Shown piece after piece: positions 1 to 9,362 of a DNA stretch of 64,000 nucleotides (positions within the stretch are counted from its first letter, which is position 1; every line of letters begins with the position of its first letter). Below the pieces are notes generated by a model. The model was not told the origin of the DNA and did not search any database. It saw only the letters and a list, made by a program, of their open reading frames with translations. The DNA lies in assembly GCF_024341905.1 (NCBI RefSeq), contig NZ_BQXY01000001.1:1-64000 (forward strand), written 5' to 3'. Both the position numbers and the translations under genes were made by a program. This DNA is from Clostridium folliculivorans (lineage in GTDB: Bacteria > Bacillota > Clostridia > Clostridiales > Clostridiaceae).

Positions 1-95
1 AAGACCCCTCGAAGAACACGAGGTTGATAGGTCGGAGGTGTAAGCATGGTAACATGTTCAGCTGACCGATACTAATAGGTCGAGGGCTTGACCAA
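1..95 (+). rRNA. 23S ribosomal RNA, 3' end (partial)
   Basis: The first bases read as the last helix region of a Firmicutes 23S rRNA, with the typical run ACTAATAGGTCGAGGGCTTG followed by ACC just before the AT-rich spacer. The 5' part lies outside the window and the exact 3' end is estimated at 93-95. No 5S gene follows within the next several hundred bases; a tRNA comes next. Confidence 0.93.
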
Positions 96-160
96 AACAA
101 ATTATTACAAAGTTAACTTAATGCAATTTTGAAAGAACAATCTTTCTAATTAAATAATGT

Positions 161-235
161 TCCGCGATAGCTCAATGGTGGAGCACTCGGCTGTTAACCG
201 ATAGGTTGGAGGTTCGAGCCCTCTTCGCGGAGCCA
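161..235 (+). tRNA. tRNA-Asn (GTT)
   Basis: A complete cloverleaf can be folded. The acceptor arms TCCGCGA and TCGCGGA pair, the anticodon loop CTGTTAA carries GTT between TCGG/CCGA stem halves, the T-arm holds GGTTCGAGCC, and the 3' CCA is encoded. It lies about 65 bases after the 23S end, so it is probably transcribed as the tail of the rRNA operon. Confidence 0.97.
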
Positions 236-248
236 TTTGAAATTGATA

Positions 249-276
249 CATCAGTTATAATTAACTGGTGTTTTTT
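249..276 (+). terminator. Terminator of the rRNA/tRNA operon
   Basis: CATCAGTTA and TAACTGGTG form a 9-bp stem around a TAAT loop and are followed directly by TTTTTT. It ends the rRNA-tRNA transcript. Confidence 0.85.
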
Positions 277-603
277 GTTATATAAAGAAGATACAGAAAT
301 TCCATAAATTGTAATGTTAAAAAAGTTTTATGATGTTCTTTTATTAACAAAATTAATGTATAATTAATTTATATAAACCATAATAATGTAAAACTATTAT
401 ATAAAATGGAGAAGTATAGTTAAAATATTATAAAAATGTGTTAAGAGTATAGTTGTTTTGTTATATAAAGACAACATGTTACAGGATTGTAATTTATTTT
501 TATAAAAATGTAATTTATGACTTGATAATATAGTTTATTATTTATTTATGGAGAGTATATTTATTGATATTTTAAATCCATTATATTTGTTTAATACAAT
601 TGT
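277..603. other. AT-rich gene-free stretch
   Basis: This is the space between the rRNA operon terminator and the ribosome binding site of the deacetylase gene. It is strongly AT-rich with several short stop-rich frames. I see no gene, convincing RNA fold or clear promoter, although TTGATA near 523 could be a -35 element. Confidence 0.5.
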
Positions 604-617
604 AGGAGATGGTGGTT

Positions 618-1556
618 TTGTTTGAAGACAGTAACCTAAGGATGAAAAGAAAGAGGAAGAAGCGAATGAAAATGAGGAAACGAATTAATGGAATTATATT
701 ATTTGCAGGAACAATAGTTGTTTCCTCAATATTTGTTACTGGTTACTATAGGCATAATACGGCGAAGAGAGAAATTGTACAAGCAGCTGTAGTTGAAGGT
801 AATGTAAAACAAGATACAAATAATTCAGCAAAGTCTAATATATCGCTTACTGAGTTTATAAATAAGGAATTAACATTAGATAAGAATGCATATGATGCAG
901 GGACAATACAAGACTTCTTATCAAAAAATATAAAAATAAACGATGGCAAAAAGATTGTTTTTTTAACTTTTGATGATGGTCCTTCAACAACAGTGACTCC
1001 TAAGGTTTTAGAGGTATTGAAAAAAAATGATATAAGAGCTACATTTTTTATAGTAGGGAAAGAACTGGAGAAAAATTCTAGAGCAAAGCAAATTCTTTTA
1101 GATACATATAAACAGGGGAATTCTATTGGTAATCATACATATACACATATTTATAATAACTTATATCCTGGAGGCAAAGTTGATGTAGATAAGTTTATGG
1201 CTGAATTAGATAAAAATAATGATGCTATAAGAAAAGTACTAGGACAAGACTTTAAAAGTAGAATAGTAAGATTTCCAGGTGGACATATGTCATGGAAGGG
1301 CGTTGACGAAGCTGATAAGCGTTTCAATGATATAGGATATAAATACATAGATTGGAATGGTATAGTAGGAGACGCTGAAGGAAAACCTAAATCTAAAGAA
1401 CAACTTCTTAATACATATAGACAAACATTTAAGAATCAGCAGAAACTAGTGTTATTAATGCATGATACATATGGAAAAGAAAATACAGCTGAGGTTCTCC
1501 CTGATATAATAGCAGATTTAAAAAATAAAGGATATGAGTTTAAAATATTAGAATAA
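618..1556 (+). CDS. Membrane-anchored polysaccharide deacetylase (PgdA-like)
   Basis: This is a probable peptidoglycan N-acetylglucosamine deacetylase of the NodB/CE4 family, acting outside the membrane. A very basic N-terminus (MKRKRKKRMKMRKR) is followed by one membrane segment and then the NodB domain over roughly the last 200 residues. The CE4 motifs are present: TFDDGPS, the metal pair in NHTYTH, RFPGG, DWNGIVGD and LLMHD. The ATG at 609 overlaps AGGAG at 604-608, so it cannot be served by it; TTG 618 lies about 9 bases downstream of AGGAG and is preferred. ATG 642 is the alternative. De-acetylation of GlcNAc is known to give lysozyme resistance; the exact substrate here is inferred. It is apparently monocistronic. 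Confidence 0.88.
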   Translation: MFEDSNLRMKRKRKKRMKMRKRINGIILFAGTIVVSSIFVTGYYRHNTAKREIVQAAVVEGNVKQDTNNSAKSNISLTEFINKELTLDKNAYDAGTIQDFLSKNIKINDGKKIVFLTFDDGPSTTVTPKVLEVLKKNDIRATFFIVGKELEKNSRAKQILLDTYKQGNSIGNHTYTHIYNNLYPGGKVDVDKFMAELDKNNDAIRKVLGQDFKSRIVRFPGGHMSWKGVDEADKRFNDIGYKYIDWNGIVGDAEGKPKSKEQLLNTYRQTFKNQQKLVLLMHDTYGKENTAEVLPDIIADLKNKGYEFKILE

Positions 1557-1620
1557 TGTACAAGCTATAAGTAGGGCGCACAGTATTGTGTATCTCTACT
1601 TTTCTAGTTTTAAAGATGAA

Positions 1621-1703
1621 ACACTTCAATCCGAAATTTATTCTTAAAACTCTTACTGATTCTGATAAGAGAATTTTAAAATATAAATTCTAGTACGAAG
1701 TGG
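1621..1703. repeat. Palindromic repeat family A, copy A1 (diverged)
   Basis: About 83 bp with end sequences ACACTTCAA and TACGAAGTGG, and an internal hairpin CTCTTA...TAAGAG around ATTCTG. It aligns along its whole length with copies at 7741-7828 and 59920-60009. It lies 5' of the response-regulator gene. Confidence 0.7.
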
Positions 1704-1815
1704 AGATCTATATGTTATAATCACAATAACATATAGTGTACTTAGGTTATGTTTAAATTTAATTGCATATATCTTTATTTATAGTTACTTATTATTTATA
1801 TAGGATGGTGTAAAT

Positions 1816-2502
1816 ATGTCAAAAATATTATTAGTTGAAGACGAAGATAGCATAAGAGGTTTTCTTAAGATAAACTTTGAAAGAAATGATTATAAGGTAA
1901 TAGAAGCTAACAACGGAGAAGAAGGAATAAGATTGGCTCTTTTAGAAAAACCTGATGTAGCCATATTAGATGTCATGCTTCCGGGAATTGATGGGTTTAA
2001 AGTATGTGAGCGACTTAGAAAAGAATATCCCAATATGGGGATAATTATGCTTACAGCAAAAGGGCAAGACATGGATAGAATTATGGGATTAGAATTTGGA
2101 GCTGATGATTATGTAGTTAAGCCGTTCAATCCGATAGAAGTAACGTTAAGAGTCAAAGCACTACTAAGAAGAATGGATGAAAAGGTGGATAAGAGTGATG
2201 GGGATAAATTGATTTTAGAACCTTTCGAAATGAATCTATACTCGCAGAAACTTTTTAAACAACAGATAGAAATCGATGTCACTCCCAAAGAATTTTTACT
2301 TATGAAGATATTTCTTGAAAACCCCGGTAAAGCATTTAGTAGAGATGAACTTTTAAATTTAGTATGGGGTGTGAATTTTTTTGGGGACCCTAAAATAGTT
2401 GATGTAAATATAAGAAGACTTAGATCAAAGATAGAGGATTCAGCTTCTACCCCTAGATATATAGAAACAGTATGGGGAACTGGGTATAGGTGGAAGAAAT
2501 AG
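1816..2502 (+). CDS. OmpR/PhoB-family response regulator
   Basis: A 228-residue regulator with an N-terminal receiver (acidic residues E8-D9, phosphoacceptor D52 in ILDVMLPG, and the KPF lysine) and a C-terminal winged-helix domain with the usual ending in ETVWGTGYRW. ATG 1816 follows GGATGG. It is followed 10 bases later by its histidine kinase and then by a lipoprotein gene, so it belongs to one operon. The signal and targets are not visible; the nearby cell-envelope genes suggest an envelope stimulus, which is inference. Confidence 0.95.
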   Translation: MSKILLVEDEDSIRGFLKINFERNDYKVIEANNGEEGIRLALLEKPDVAILDVMLPGIDGFKVCERLRKEYPNMGIIMLTAKGQDMDRIMGLEFGADDYVVKPFNPIEVTLRVKALLRRMDEKVDKSDGDKLILEPFEMNLYSQKLFKQQIEIDVTPKEFLLMKIFLENPGKAFSRDELLNLVWGVNFFGDPKIVDVNIRRLRSKIEDSASTPRYIETVWGTGYRWKK

Positions 2503-2512
2503 GAGATGAAAT

Positions 2513-3901
2513 ATGACTAGTATCAAAACTAAAATTACTATAAACTTTCTTGTAGCAGTTTTCGTTACTGTAACTCTTTTGGAAGTACTATTCATATTCT
2601 TTTTAAGAAAGTATTATTATGACAATACTGAAGCTTTGTTATCAAATCAAGTAAAGACTTCTGCTGATTTTTACAACAAATATTTTTCTTCTTCATCTTT
2701 AGTTGAAAACATACGTGATAATGTAGATGTTTTTTGGAAACAAACTAATGCTCAGGTTCAAATACTTGATGATGAAGGGAAACTATTAATGGACTCCTTA
2801 GGAGTTAAAGAAGGGGATATAATTGATACTGCAGATGTAAGAAAAGCTATAAAAGGTGGTCAACAAGGAAGATGGATAGGAAAGGTTTATTATGATACAA
2901 ATGAAGTGATGGCAGTTTCATATCCTTTGACCTCTGGAGAAAAGGTAGTTGGAGTTCTGCGGTTTGTAACTTCGCTTAAAGAAGTGAATAAATCTATAAG
3001 AGGTATATCAATTATTTTTATATCGATTGGAGTAATGGTCTTTTTAGTAGGTGTATTTGTAAGTTATATGCTGGCAAATAGCATAGTAAATCCAATAAAA
3101 GAAGTTACTAAGGTAGCTGAGAAAATGGCTATAGGTGATTTAATGGTTAGGAGTGATAGCAAAAGATTGGATGAAATAGGTAGCTTGGCTAATACATTAG
3201 ACTATATGGCCGAAGAATTAAAAAAGAGGGATGAACTAAAAAATGATTTCATATCATCTGTATCTCACGAGCTGAGAACACCTTTAACAGCTATTAAAGG
3301 ATGGGCAATAGTTCTGAACAATGAAGAAACAGATAGAGCTATGCTTGATACTGGATTCAAAATAATTGAAAAGGAATCAGATAGATTATCGGCTATGGTA
3401 GAAGAGCTTCTAGATTTCTCAAGATTTGTGTCTGGAAAAGTAGATTTAAATATAGAAAGCGTTGATATAAGTCAGCTAGTTGACTATGTTAATGTATATT
3501 TAAGACCAAGAGCTGAGAGGGAAAATATAGATTTTATAGTTGATTGTGAACAAGATTTACCGACAATTGATGCTGATTCAGGAAGATTAAAGCAGGTGCT
3601 TATCAACTTGTTAGATAATGCTTTCAAGTTTACAGATTCTCATGGGAAAGTATTATTAAGGGTATATAGAGAGGATAATTCACTCAAGTTTTTAGTTAAA
3701 GATGACGGCTGTGGTATAAGCAAAGAGGATCTTCCTAGAGTTAAAGAGAAATTCTTTAAAGGAAAAAATTCTAAATCTCAGAATGGGATTGGGTTGTCTA
3801 TTTGTGATGAGATAATAAATATGCATGGGGGAACTTTTAAAATTAAAAGTGAAGAAAATAAAGGAACAGAGGTAATGGTTACCATTCCTTTTGAAACTTA
3901 A
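2513..3901 (+). CDS. Sensor histidine kinase
   Basis: A 462-residue membrane kinase, partner of the regulator just upstream. The order is: membrane helix at about 7-31, an extracytoplasmic sensor region of about 130 residues resembling a dCache/PAS-like fold, a second helix at about 165-190, HAMP, a HisKA domain with the phosphorylated H252 in SVSHELRTPL, then HATPase with the N box (NLLDNAFKFT), G1 box (DDGCGIS) and G2 box (NGIGLSI). All catalytic boxes are intact. AGGAG precedes ATG 2513. Its end meets the lipoprotein gene, consistent with an operon. Confidence 0.95.
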   Translation: MTSIKTKITINFLVAVFVTVTLLEVLFIFFLRKYYYDNTEALLSNQVKTSADFYNKYFSSSSLVENIRDNVDVFWKQTNAQVQILDDEGKLLMDSLGVKEGDIIDTADVRKAIKGGQQGRWIGKVYYDTNEVMAVSYPLTSGEKVVGVLRFVTSLKEVNKSIRGISIIFISIGVMVFLVGVFVSYMLANSIVNPIKEVTKVAEKMAIGDLMVRSDSKRLDEIGSLANTLDYMAEELKKRDELKNDFISSVSHELRTPLTAIKGWAIVLNNEETDRAMLDTGFKIIEKESDRLSAMVEELLDFSRFVSGKVDLNIESVDISQLVDYVNVYLRPRAERENIDFIVDCEQDLPTIDADSGRLKQVLINLLDNAFKFTDSHGKVLLRVYREDNSLKFLVKDDGCGISKEDLPRVKEKFFKGKNSKSQNGIGLSICDEIINMHGGTFKIKSEENKGTEVMVTIPFET

Positions 3902-3911
3902 TGGTGTATAT

Positions 3912-5405
3912 ATGAGAATTAAGATTAAAATTTTAACAATTTTATTATTAACAATGTCTTTAATAGGTTGTACTAGTATATCAAAACCTAAGGATCAAGG
4001 AGAGATTATAGTAGCGCCTAAGGTAGCTAAGCTAGATATAAATGGAAGCTGGAAAGCAACTAATTATGAGATTATGGATAGCGGTGATAAAAATGAAGCA
4101 GAGGACTTATTAACTAGACGTATATCTTTTAATTCAGAATTGGCAGCAATAGGTCATAATTATCTTGGAAACCCTAAATACAAATTAAAAGTAATGAATC
4201 CAAATTATTTCTTAGTTAATGAGTATAAATGGACAAAAACAGATTTGGGTAATAAAGATGTAGAAATTACGTCAGTATCAGATGATAATAATGTATTTTG
4301 CGATTTTATAAAGCTTGATAACAATAGTGGCTTACTAATATATAAGGGTGTTTTATATAACTTAACCAAAACTGATGATAGTACCTTACGTCAATGGGAT
4401 GTAGGAGTTAATGTAAGGTCGGAAGACTCAATGGCAAACTTGAACAAAAATTATAATGATCCTATAGGGGTTCTTATAGGATTAAAATCCTCAAGGGAAA
4501 AGCTAAGTACGGGAGAGTATGGTCCAGCTGGATATAGAACTCTATGGGTGTCTTTTAAAGATGATAAACTAAATGAACCTAAAGAGATAAAAGACTTGTT
4601 GGTGCCTCGTATGAACGGATTCTGGTCTATAAAGGTTAACTATACAGAAAATAAAGGGTATATAGATGAGGAATTTGAGGTGACTCAAGTTAATGAAAAA
4701 GAACAGATGAGCAAAGTTAGACCGATGGCTCTAGGATATGATTTGTATAGAGATATATCTTTTATAGGTAATGATTATATTGCAACACAGTATTATAAGG
4801 GAACAAATTTTAAAAATAATTATTTTGCTGAGCAAATATTACCTGTGGATAACACCAAAACCTTAAAAGGAGTAGATATAGGTACTTTATTGGGAGAAGA
4901 AGCTCAGAAATCTTTTTATATGGCATGGAATGATCAAGTTGGAAATCTATCAAAAGAGGCAAAAGAAAAACTGAATGTAGGGGCTCCTAACTATGAAAAT
5001 TATACAATGATAAGAAAAAATGGACATTGGCTTATTCAAGGTAAAATTAGTGCAAATGATCAAGATAATTTTAATGGTGTTTCTTTTAATATAAATTATC
5101 CACCAACTAAAAAGCTAGTAAATCATGATAAGCTTTTTGTTTCGTGGAATTCAATAAAGGAAGTAGTGCCAGCAGCAGTTGATGCCTATACTGCTTATAA
5201 TGGAAGATTGGTGTTTATTGTAACAAAAGATAAGATAGATATATATCAGATAAGAAATGGAAGCATAGTTACTAATAGTATAGGTACTATTAACCTTAAG
5301 AACGATGAAAGCGTGGTTATGTGTGAGTGGGTCGTAACTGGGCAAAGTGTTGATAAATGGGATAAAGTAGTAAACTTAATAAAAGATAGTGATAAAAAAC
5401 CATAA
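3912..5405 (+). CDS. Lipoprotein of unknown function linked to the two-component system
   Basis: An exported lipoprotein: basic start MRIKIK, hydrophobic stretch, and lipobox LIGC with Cys about 20 residues from the chosen start. The ATG at 3891 lies inside the kinase gene; ATG 3912, preceded by GGTG, gives a normal signal peptide and is preferred. The rest (about 475 residues) is polar, with DINGSW near the mature N-terminus suggesting a beta-rich domain, but I do not recognise a family. It is the third gene of the regulator/kinase operon, so it may be a target or accessory sensor of that system. The stop codon lies inside the stem of the terminator at 5395-5426. Confidence 0.8.
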   Translation: MRIKIKILTILLLTMSLIGCTSISKPKDQGEIIVAPKVAKLDINGSWKATNYEIMDSGDKNEAEDLLTRRISFNSELAAIGHNYLGNPKYKLKVMNPNYFLVNEYKWTKTDLGNKDVEITSVSDDNNVFCDFIKLDNNSGLLIYKGVLYNLTKTDDSTLRQWDVGVNVRSEDSMANLNKNYNDPIGVLIGLKSSREKLSTGEYGPAGYRTLWVSFKDDKLNEPKEIKDLLVPRMNGFWSIKVNYTENKGYIDEEFEVTQVNEKEQMSKVRPMALGYDLYRDISFIGNDYIATQYYKGTNFKNNYFAEQILPVDNTKTLKGVDIGTLLGEEAQKSFYMAWNDQVGNLSKEAKEKLNVGAPNYENYTMIRKNGHWLIQGKISANDQDNFNGVSFNINYPPTKKLVNHDKLFVSWNSIKEVVPAAVDAYTAYNGRLVFIVTKDKIDIYQIRNGSIVTNSIGTINLKNDESVVMCEWVVTGQSVDKWDKVVNLIKDSDKKP

Positions 5406-5426
5406 TGCATAGCATTATGGTTTTTT
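5395..5426 (+). terminator. Terminator, probably bidirectional
   Basis: CCATAATGC and GCATTATGG form a perfect 9-bp stem with loop ATA, followed by TTTTTT and preceded by AAAAAA. It can therefore serve both the lipoprotein gene (+) and the converging ltaS gene (-). Confidence 0.88.
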
Positions 5427-5440
5427 ATAGTCAGTTAAGC

Positions 5441-7306
5441 TTATTTATTTTTAAAGTAATTACTCTTTATCATTTTATCTGAAATCTCTAAAGCTTTTGT
5501 AGCCTGTTCTTTATCTTTATCATTAGTGGTACCTGTACTCTTAAAAGTTTTATTGGTAAGTATTGCAAAGCTCTTATCTGTATTTAATAAATTTCTGCCT
5601 AAAGCTGAATTTATATATTTTTTCTCATCAATACCCAATACATATGCTAGAGTAGGCATTATATCTACTTGACCACCATAAGTATCGAATTTTACAGGTT
5701 CTTTAAAGTTTTTCTGGTATATGATGAATGGAACAGTATGATTACCATTATCCAAATACCAAGGTTCAGGATTTTTTAATGTATTAACCTTATCATCATA
5801 ATATTTATGAACTCCAGTATGATCTCCTACGATTACAACTACTGTGTTATCAAGTAGGCCTTCCTTATCTAAATTGTCTAGGAAGATTCCTATATGTTTA
5901 TCTGTATAATGAACACTTTGGAAGTAACTGCCCATAATGTTATCCTTTAGTTCACCTTTGATATTAAGTTCCTTATATTTGTCAGGAAGATCAAAAGGTC
6001 CATGACTTGTTAAGGTTACAACGAAAGAGTAAAAAGGTTGTTTTAAACTTTTTATTTTAGGAACAACTTGTCTTAAATATGTTCCATCACTTAATCCTAA
6101 ACCTATCTGTTCATCATCTTCATATGAGTAATAGTCAAAGAATTTTTTAAAGCCTATACCTTTAAGTCCAGCAGCATAATTCCAAAAAGAACCCTTGTCG
6201 GCATGAATTGCAGCTGTATCATATCCCATTTCTTCAAGCAGTTTAGGTAATGAATAATAAGTAGTATTAGGATACTTAAAAAATGTACTTCCACTTCTTA
6301 ATGGAAGCATAGATGTATTTACCATTAAGTCTGAATCTGAGCTTGTACCTTCGTTAACCTGTTCAAAGGTATTAGGGAAATATATTGAATTATTAATAAG
6401 CTTATTTAAGCTAGGGGTAATCTCCTGACCGTCAATCTTCTGGTTAATAACAAAGTTTTCTAGTGATTCAACTTGAATTACTAAAAGGTTTTTATTTGCA
6501 AACATGCCTTTATATTTATTATCAGGAAGGTTTTCATTTTTATCATTAAAATAGTCTTTTATTTGCTTATTTTCTGCTGCAGTTAGGGTATATGGTTTTG
6601 AATCTTTATATACATTATAAATATCTAAAACATGATATCCTACTGGTGAAAAATATCTAGCTGAATCCATTGGGTCATAACCACTAAATATGTAACTACC
6701 ACTTACTTCTCTATGAAGTACATATAGATTAAAAGGAATATATCCTATATAAATAACTGAAATAACAAAAACTATAGCAAAGGATTTTACACTTCTTTTT
6801 ACCTTTTTAAAATATTTTGATGCAAAAAATAGATATATAGCTAATATAATAAAGTCAATTAAAAATACTATATCATATCTACTTACTAATGAAAAAATTG
6901 TTCCTGACATGTTATCTAAGTTAGCAGTTTGAGTAGTAACTAATATAGATGGAACTGTCAAAAAACCTCTAAAGTAAAACAAATCAACAATCATAAGTAA
7001 GGTCAAAAGTATGTTTATAACAAGCATATATACATATTTTCCTACACCTTTGAATAAAAATCCAAAGCTAAGAAATGCAGCTGTAAAAGTTAAGTAATAA
7101 TTAAAAAAAGGATGTGCTTTGTTATAACCAGTAAAAAAATTGAAGGAGTAAGGATCCTTATTTTCAGCAAAACCTAGGAAAAAGGCTCCCTTCATAGATA
7201 TAGAATAAAGTATAAGTATATAAAAAATTACTCTAATTATTTTGTCTTTGGTAAGTCTATTAAATAATTTCTTTATGGATGAAATATTTAATTTATTTAT
7301 ATTCAT
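5441..7306 (-). CDS. ltaS: Lipoteichoic acid synthase family protein
   Basis: A 621-residue membrane phosphoglycerol transferase that polymerises glycerol-phosphate from phosphatidylglycerol for lipoteichoic acid. Five hydrophobic segments fill the first about 200 residues, followed by an extracellular sulfatase-fold domain. The metal and catalytic residues are visible: glutamate in VIQVESLE, catalytic Thr321 in NEGTSSDSD, SHGPFDLP, and the metal-binding pair in IVGDHTG. Family members need manganese, so the TerC gene under a manganese riboswitch at 57935-58777 may be relevant. GAGGTG precedes ATG 7306. It is monocistronic. Clostridia often carry several paralogues, so this copy's exact polymer is uncertain. 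Confidence 0.93.
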   Translation of the reverse strand: MNINKLNISSIKKLFNRLTKDKIIRVIFYILILYSISMKGAFFLGFAENKDPYSFNFFTGYNKAHPFFNYYLTFTAAFLSFGFLFKGVGKYVYMLVINILLTLLMIVDLFYFRGFLTVPSILVTTQTANLDNMSGTIFSLVSRYDIVFLIDFIILAIYLFFASKYFKKVKRSVKSFAIVFVISVIYIGYIPFNLYVLHREVSGSYIFSGYDPMDSARYFSPVGYHVLDIYNVYKDSKPYTLTAAENKQIKDYFNDKNENLPDNKYKGMFANKNLLVIQVESLENFVINQKIDGQEITPSLNKLINNSIYFPNTFEQVNEGTSSDSDLMVNTSMLPLRSGSTFFKYPNTTYYSLPKLLEEMGYDTAAIHADKGSFWNYAAGLKGIGFKKFFDYYSYEDDEQIGLGLSDGTYLRQVVPKIKSLKQPFYSFVVTLTSHGPFDLPDKYKELNIKGELKDNIMGSYFQSVHYTDKHIGIFLDNLDKEGLLDNTVVVIVGDHTGVHKYYDDKVNTLKNPEPWYLDNGNHTVPFIIYQKNFKEPVKFDTYGGQVDIMPTLAYVLGIDEKKYINSALGRNLLNTDKSFAILTNKTFKSTGTTNDKDKEQATKALEISDKMIKSNYFKNK

Positions 7307-7740
7307 TAAAACACCTCATTAAAATAGTATTCTTAACTAAAAAATTATATTATAAGTAAATAGATAAATCAATCGCTTTAGATAATTTGTTTGATTATTA
7401 TAGGCAGATTTAATGTGGAAAACTATATAAATAATCACAAAAAACAAATTAAATCCAAGGATATACATAAATTTGTTGAAGATATCACTTATTAATTATA
7501 TTATATTACTTAGATAATAGCCTATATTATGGAGCAATTTAAAGATAATTAATTAAATTTGTAAAAAATAGCATAAATATAGTGTTTTTATAAAGTAGGT
7601 AAAATATTATTGGGGATTTTGTTATATACTTTTAATTTTTAGTATATTAATGAAATAGGATAATTGTACGATAATATAAGTAGCTAAATAGTATTAATAA
7701 TCATTACACTAATTTTATGTTCAAGTATTTAATTATAGAT
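7307..7740. other. AT-rich intergenic region
   Basis: Gene-free space 5' of ltaS (which reads leftward) and 5' of the operon starting at 7866. It must hold the ltaS promoter; a TATAAT-like run lies near 7347-7353 on the minus strand. No convincing coding frame or RNA fold is seen before repeat A2. Confidence 0.45.
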
Positions 7741-7828
7741 GTACCACTTCGAACCACAAGCTATTTTTAAAGCACTCACGGATTCTAATGAGAGAATTTA
7801 AATAATAAGTTTTATTACGAAGTGGTAC
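7741..7828. repeat. Palindromic repeat family A, copy A2 (complete)
   Basis: 88 bp bounded by inverted ends GTACCACTTCG and CGAAGTGGTAC. An inner imperfect hairpin CACTCAC...TGAGAG surrounds GGATTCTA. It ends 37 bases before ATG 7866, inside the likely promoter or leader region of the signalling operon. It is very similar to the copy at 59920-60009. Confidence 0.88.
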
Positions 7829-7865
7829 ACCCATAAAAATTAAGATAGAGAGGTACTAGACTAAA

Positions 7866-8222
7866 ATGCTTACGGCTGGAAAGATAGTTAGGTTCATAGG
7901 AGAAGTAAGTGGACTTTCTACAGAAAAGATTTTAACAAACGTCGGAAAATACACATATAAATTAGGCCATAAAATTGAAAATGAGAAAATTGAAAGGTTA
8001 GGCTCAAAAAGTCTTCGCCTAGGAGAAGTTGCTAGTGATAAAATATGTAAAGTTTCTAAAAATGGCGAAAGGAGCATTGACGAGCTAGTAAAAAGATCTT
8101 CACTATTAGTGAAGGACTTGAAACAAAATGCTTTTAATAAAAATGTAAAGATCTATGGAGAAGCTAAAGAAATATACGGAGTAGAAAATTTTGTTGAGGG
8201 ACGTTATGAAGAAAAAGACTAG
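7866..8222 (+). CDS. Small lysine-rich protein heading a signalling operon
   Basis: 118 residues with no signal peptide or membrane segment. It is rich in Lys, Glu and Ser and predicted by eye to be largely helical. I do not recognise a family. GAGAGG lies about 13 bases before ATG 7866, a slightly long spacing. Its 3' end overlaps the start of the kinase-like gene by 17 bases, so the two are probably translationally coupled. Its place as first gene suggests a regulatory or structural partner of the kinase-like protein; that is inference only. Confidence 0.7.
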   Translation: MLTAGKIVRFIGEVSGLSTEKILTNVGKYTYKLGHKIENEKIERLGSKSLRLGEVASDKICKVSKNGERSIDELVKRSSLLVKDLKQNAFNKNVKIYGEAKEIYGVENFVEGRYEEKD

Positions 8223-8994
8223 AAGAAATATTATAATAGATTTTAGTATGCATATAAAAAGAACAATTGAAGTTTTTTTGATATTAGCTAATTTGTTTTG
8301 TCTATATATGGCTATAACTTATAGAATAATTTGGGTATTAGCTATTATAATTTTAAATATGTTATACTATATAATCAACTTAAAAACTACAAGATATAAA
8401 GATGAAAATTATAAAATAAAAGTTTTAGAGCGAAAACTTTTAGAGGATGAATCACATACTGTATTTAATACACTAAATATCATTTCTTATTTTTCAAGAA
8501 ATGATGATAGCTTAGCAAGAAAGTTAATTGTGGAGCTAAGCACTTATCTAAGAGATGTATTAAAAAATGATAAAGAGATTGTAGAAATTGGGGAAGAGAT
8601 AAAAACATTAAATTCATATATATATATTCAAAAGATAAGATTTGAGCAAGATTTAGAATTAGTTACGAATATAAATGATGTGGAATGGGTGCCTAAGCTA
8701 CTTTTGCTTAGATTGATAAAATTATCTTGTAAGATAAATATAATTAATCAAAAAGAGGCAACTTCAAGGTTAGACATTTATTCAACTAATAATATTGATA
8801 ATTATGTTGTAACTTGTAAAAACTTTAATAAAGAAGAGATAAATTATGAAAACTTTAATGATGAGTTTGTTAAATTTTTTAAAGAGGAACTGATGATTAA
8901 ATATAAGGCGAACTTGACAATAGATATAAGCTCAGAAGAAGCTAAAATAAGTATTTATATAAACAAATCGTACTTGGGAGAAGCTGATGTTTAA
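8206..8994 (+). CDS. LytS-type sensor kinase relative lacking ATP-binding boxes
   Basis: About 262 residues: two membrane helices (about 20-60), then a region matching the LytS/His_kinase family around DESHTVFNTLNIIS, where the family has PHFLFNTLN. The histidine is kept but its neighbours differ. The continuation (ELSTYLRDVL, EIKTLNSYIYIQKIRF) also fits the family. The N box expected as PLVENAIKHG reads LRLIKLSCKINI, and no DxGxG or GxGL box follows, so ATP binding is doubtful. No sensory domain is present. The start is ATG 8206 behind GAGGG (8196-8200), not TTG 8191. It overlaps both neighbours, and the next two genes encode receivers. Confidence 0.75.
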   Translation: MKKKTRRNIIIDFSMHIKRTIEVFLILANLFCLYMAITYRIIWVLAIIILNMLYYIINLKTTRYKDENYKIKVLERKLLEDESHTVFNTLNIISYFSRNDDSLARKLIVELSTYLRDVLKNDKEIVEIGEEIKTLNSYIYIQKIRFEQDLELVTNINDVEWVPKLLLLRLIKLSCKINIINQKEATSRLDIYSTNNIDNYVVTCKNFNKEEINYENFNDEFVKFFKEELMIKYKANLTIDISSEEAKISIYINKSYLGEADV

Positions 8995-9358
8995 AATATT
9001 AGTAGTTGATGATGAAAGGTATAGTAGAAAATTACTTAGAGAAATAATAGAAGAATTTATAGATGATGTTTTTATATTTGAAGCTTGTGATGTAAAAGAA
9101 GCAATTGAGTTAATAGAAAATAATACTCCTGATTTATTAATCACTGATTATAAGTTAGGTGGATCTAATGGGATAGATATATGTAAAATAATAAAAACAG
9201 ATAGAAAGTACGAACATATAAAAACTATATTGTTGACTGGAATTATGTATGAGGATATTAAGGCTGATTCTTGGTGCTTAGATTCCTACATAGCTAAACC
9301 GTATGATGAAGATAATTTAATAAACGTGATAAATACATTAAGGGATGTAAGGGGATAG
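8987..9358 (+). CDS. Single-domain response regulator (CheY-like)
   Basis: 123 residues made up of one receiver: acidic pair D8-D9, phosphoacceptor D54 in LITDYKLGG, Thr in LLTG and Lys in IAKPYD. There is no output domain. It overlaps the kinase-like gene by 8 bases and ends 4 bases before the LytTR regulator. A stand-alone receiver between a kinase and a DNA-binding regulator could be a phosphate sink or a relay. The residues needed for phosphorylation are intact, in contrast to the neighbouring kinase. Confidence 0.9.
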   Translation: MFKILVVDDERYSRKLLREIIEEFIDDVFIFEACDVKEAIELIENNTPDLLITDYKLGGSNGIDICKIIKTDRKYEHIKTILLTGIMYEDIKADSWCLDSYIAKPYDEDNLINVINTLRDVRG

Positions 9359-9362
9359 AAGA

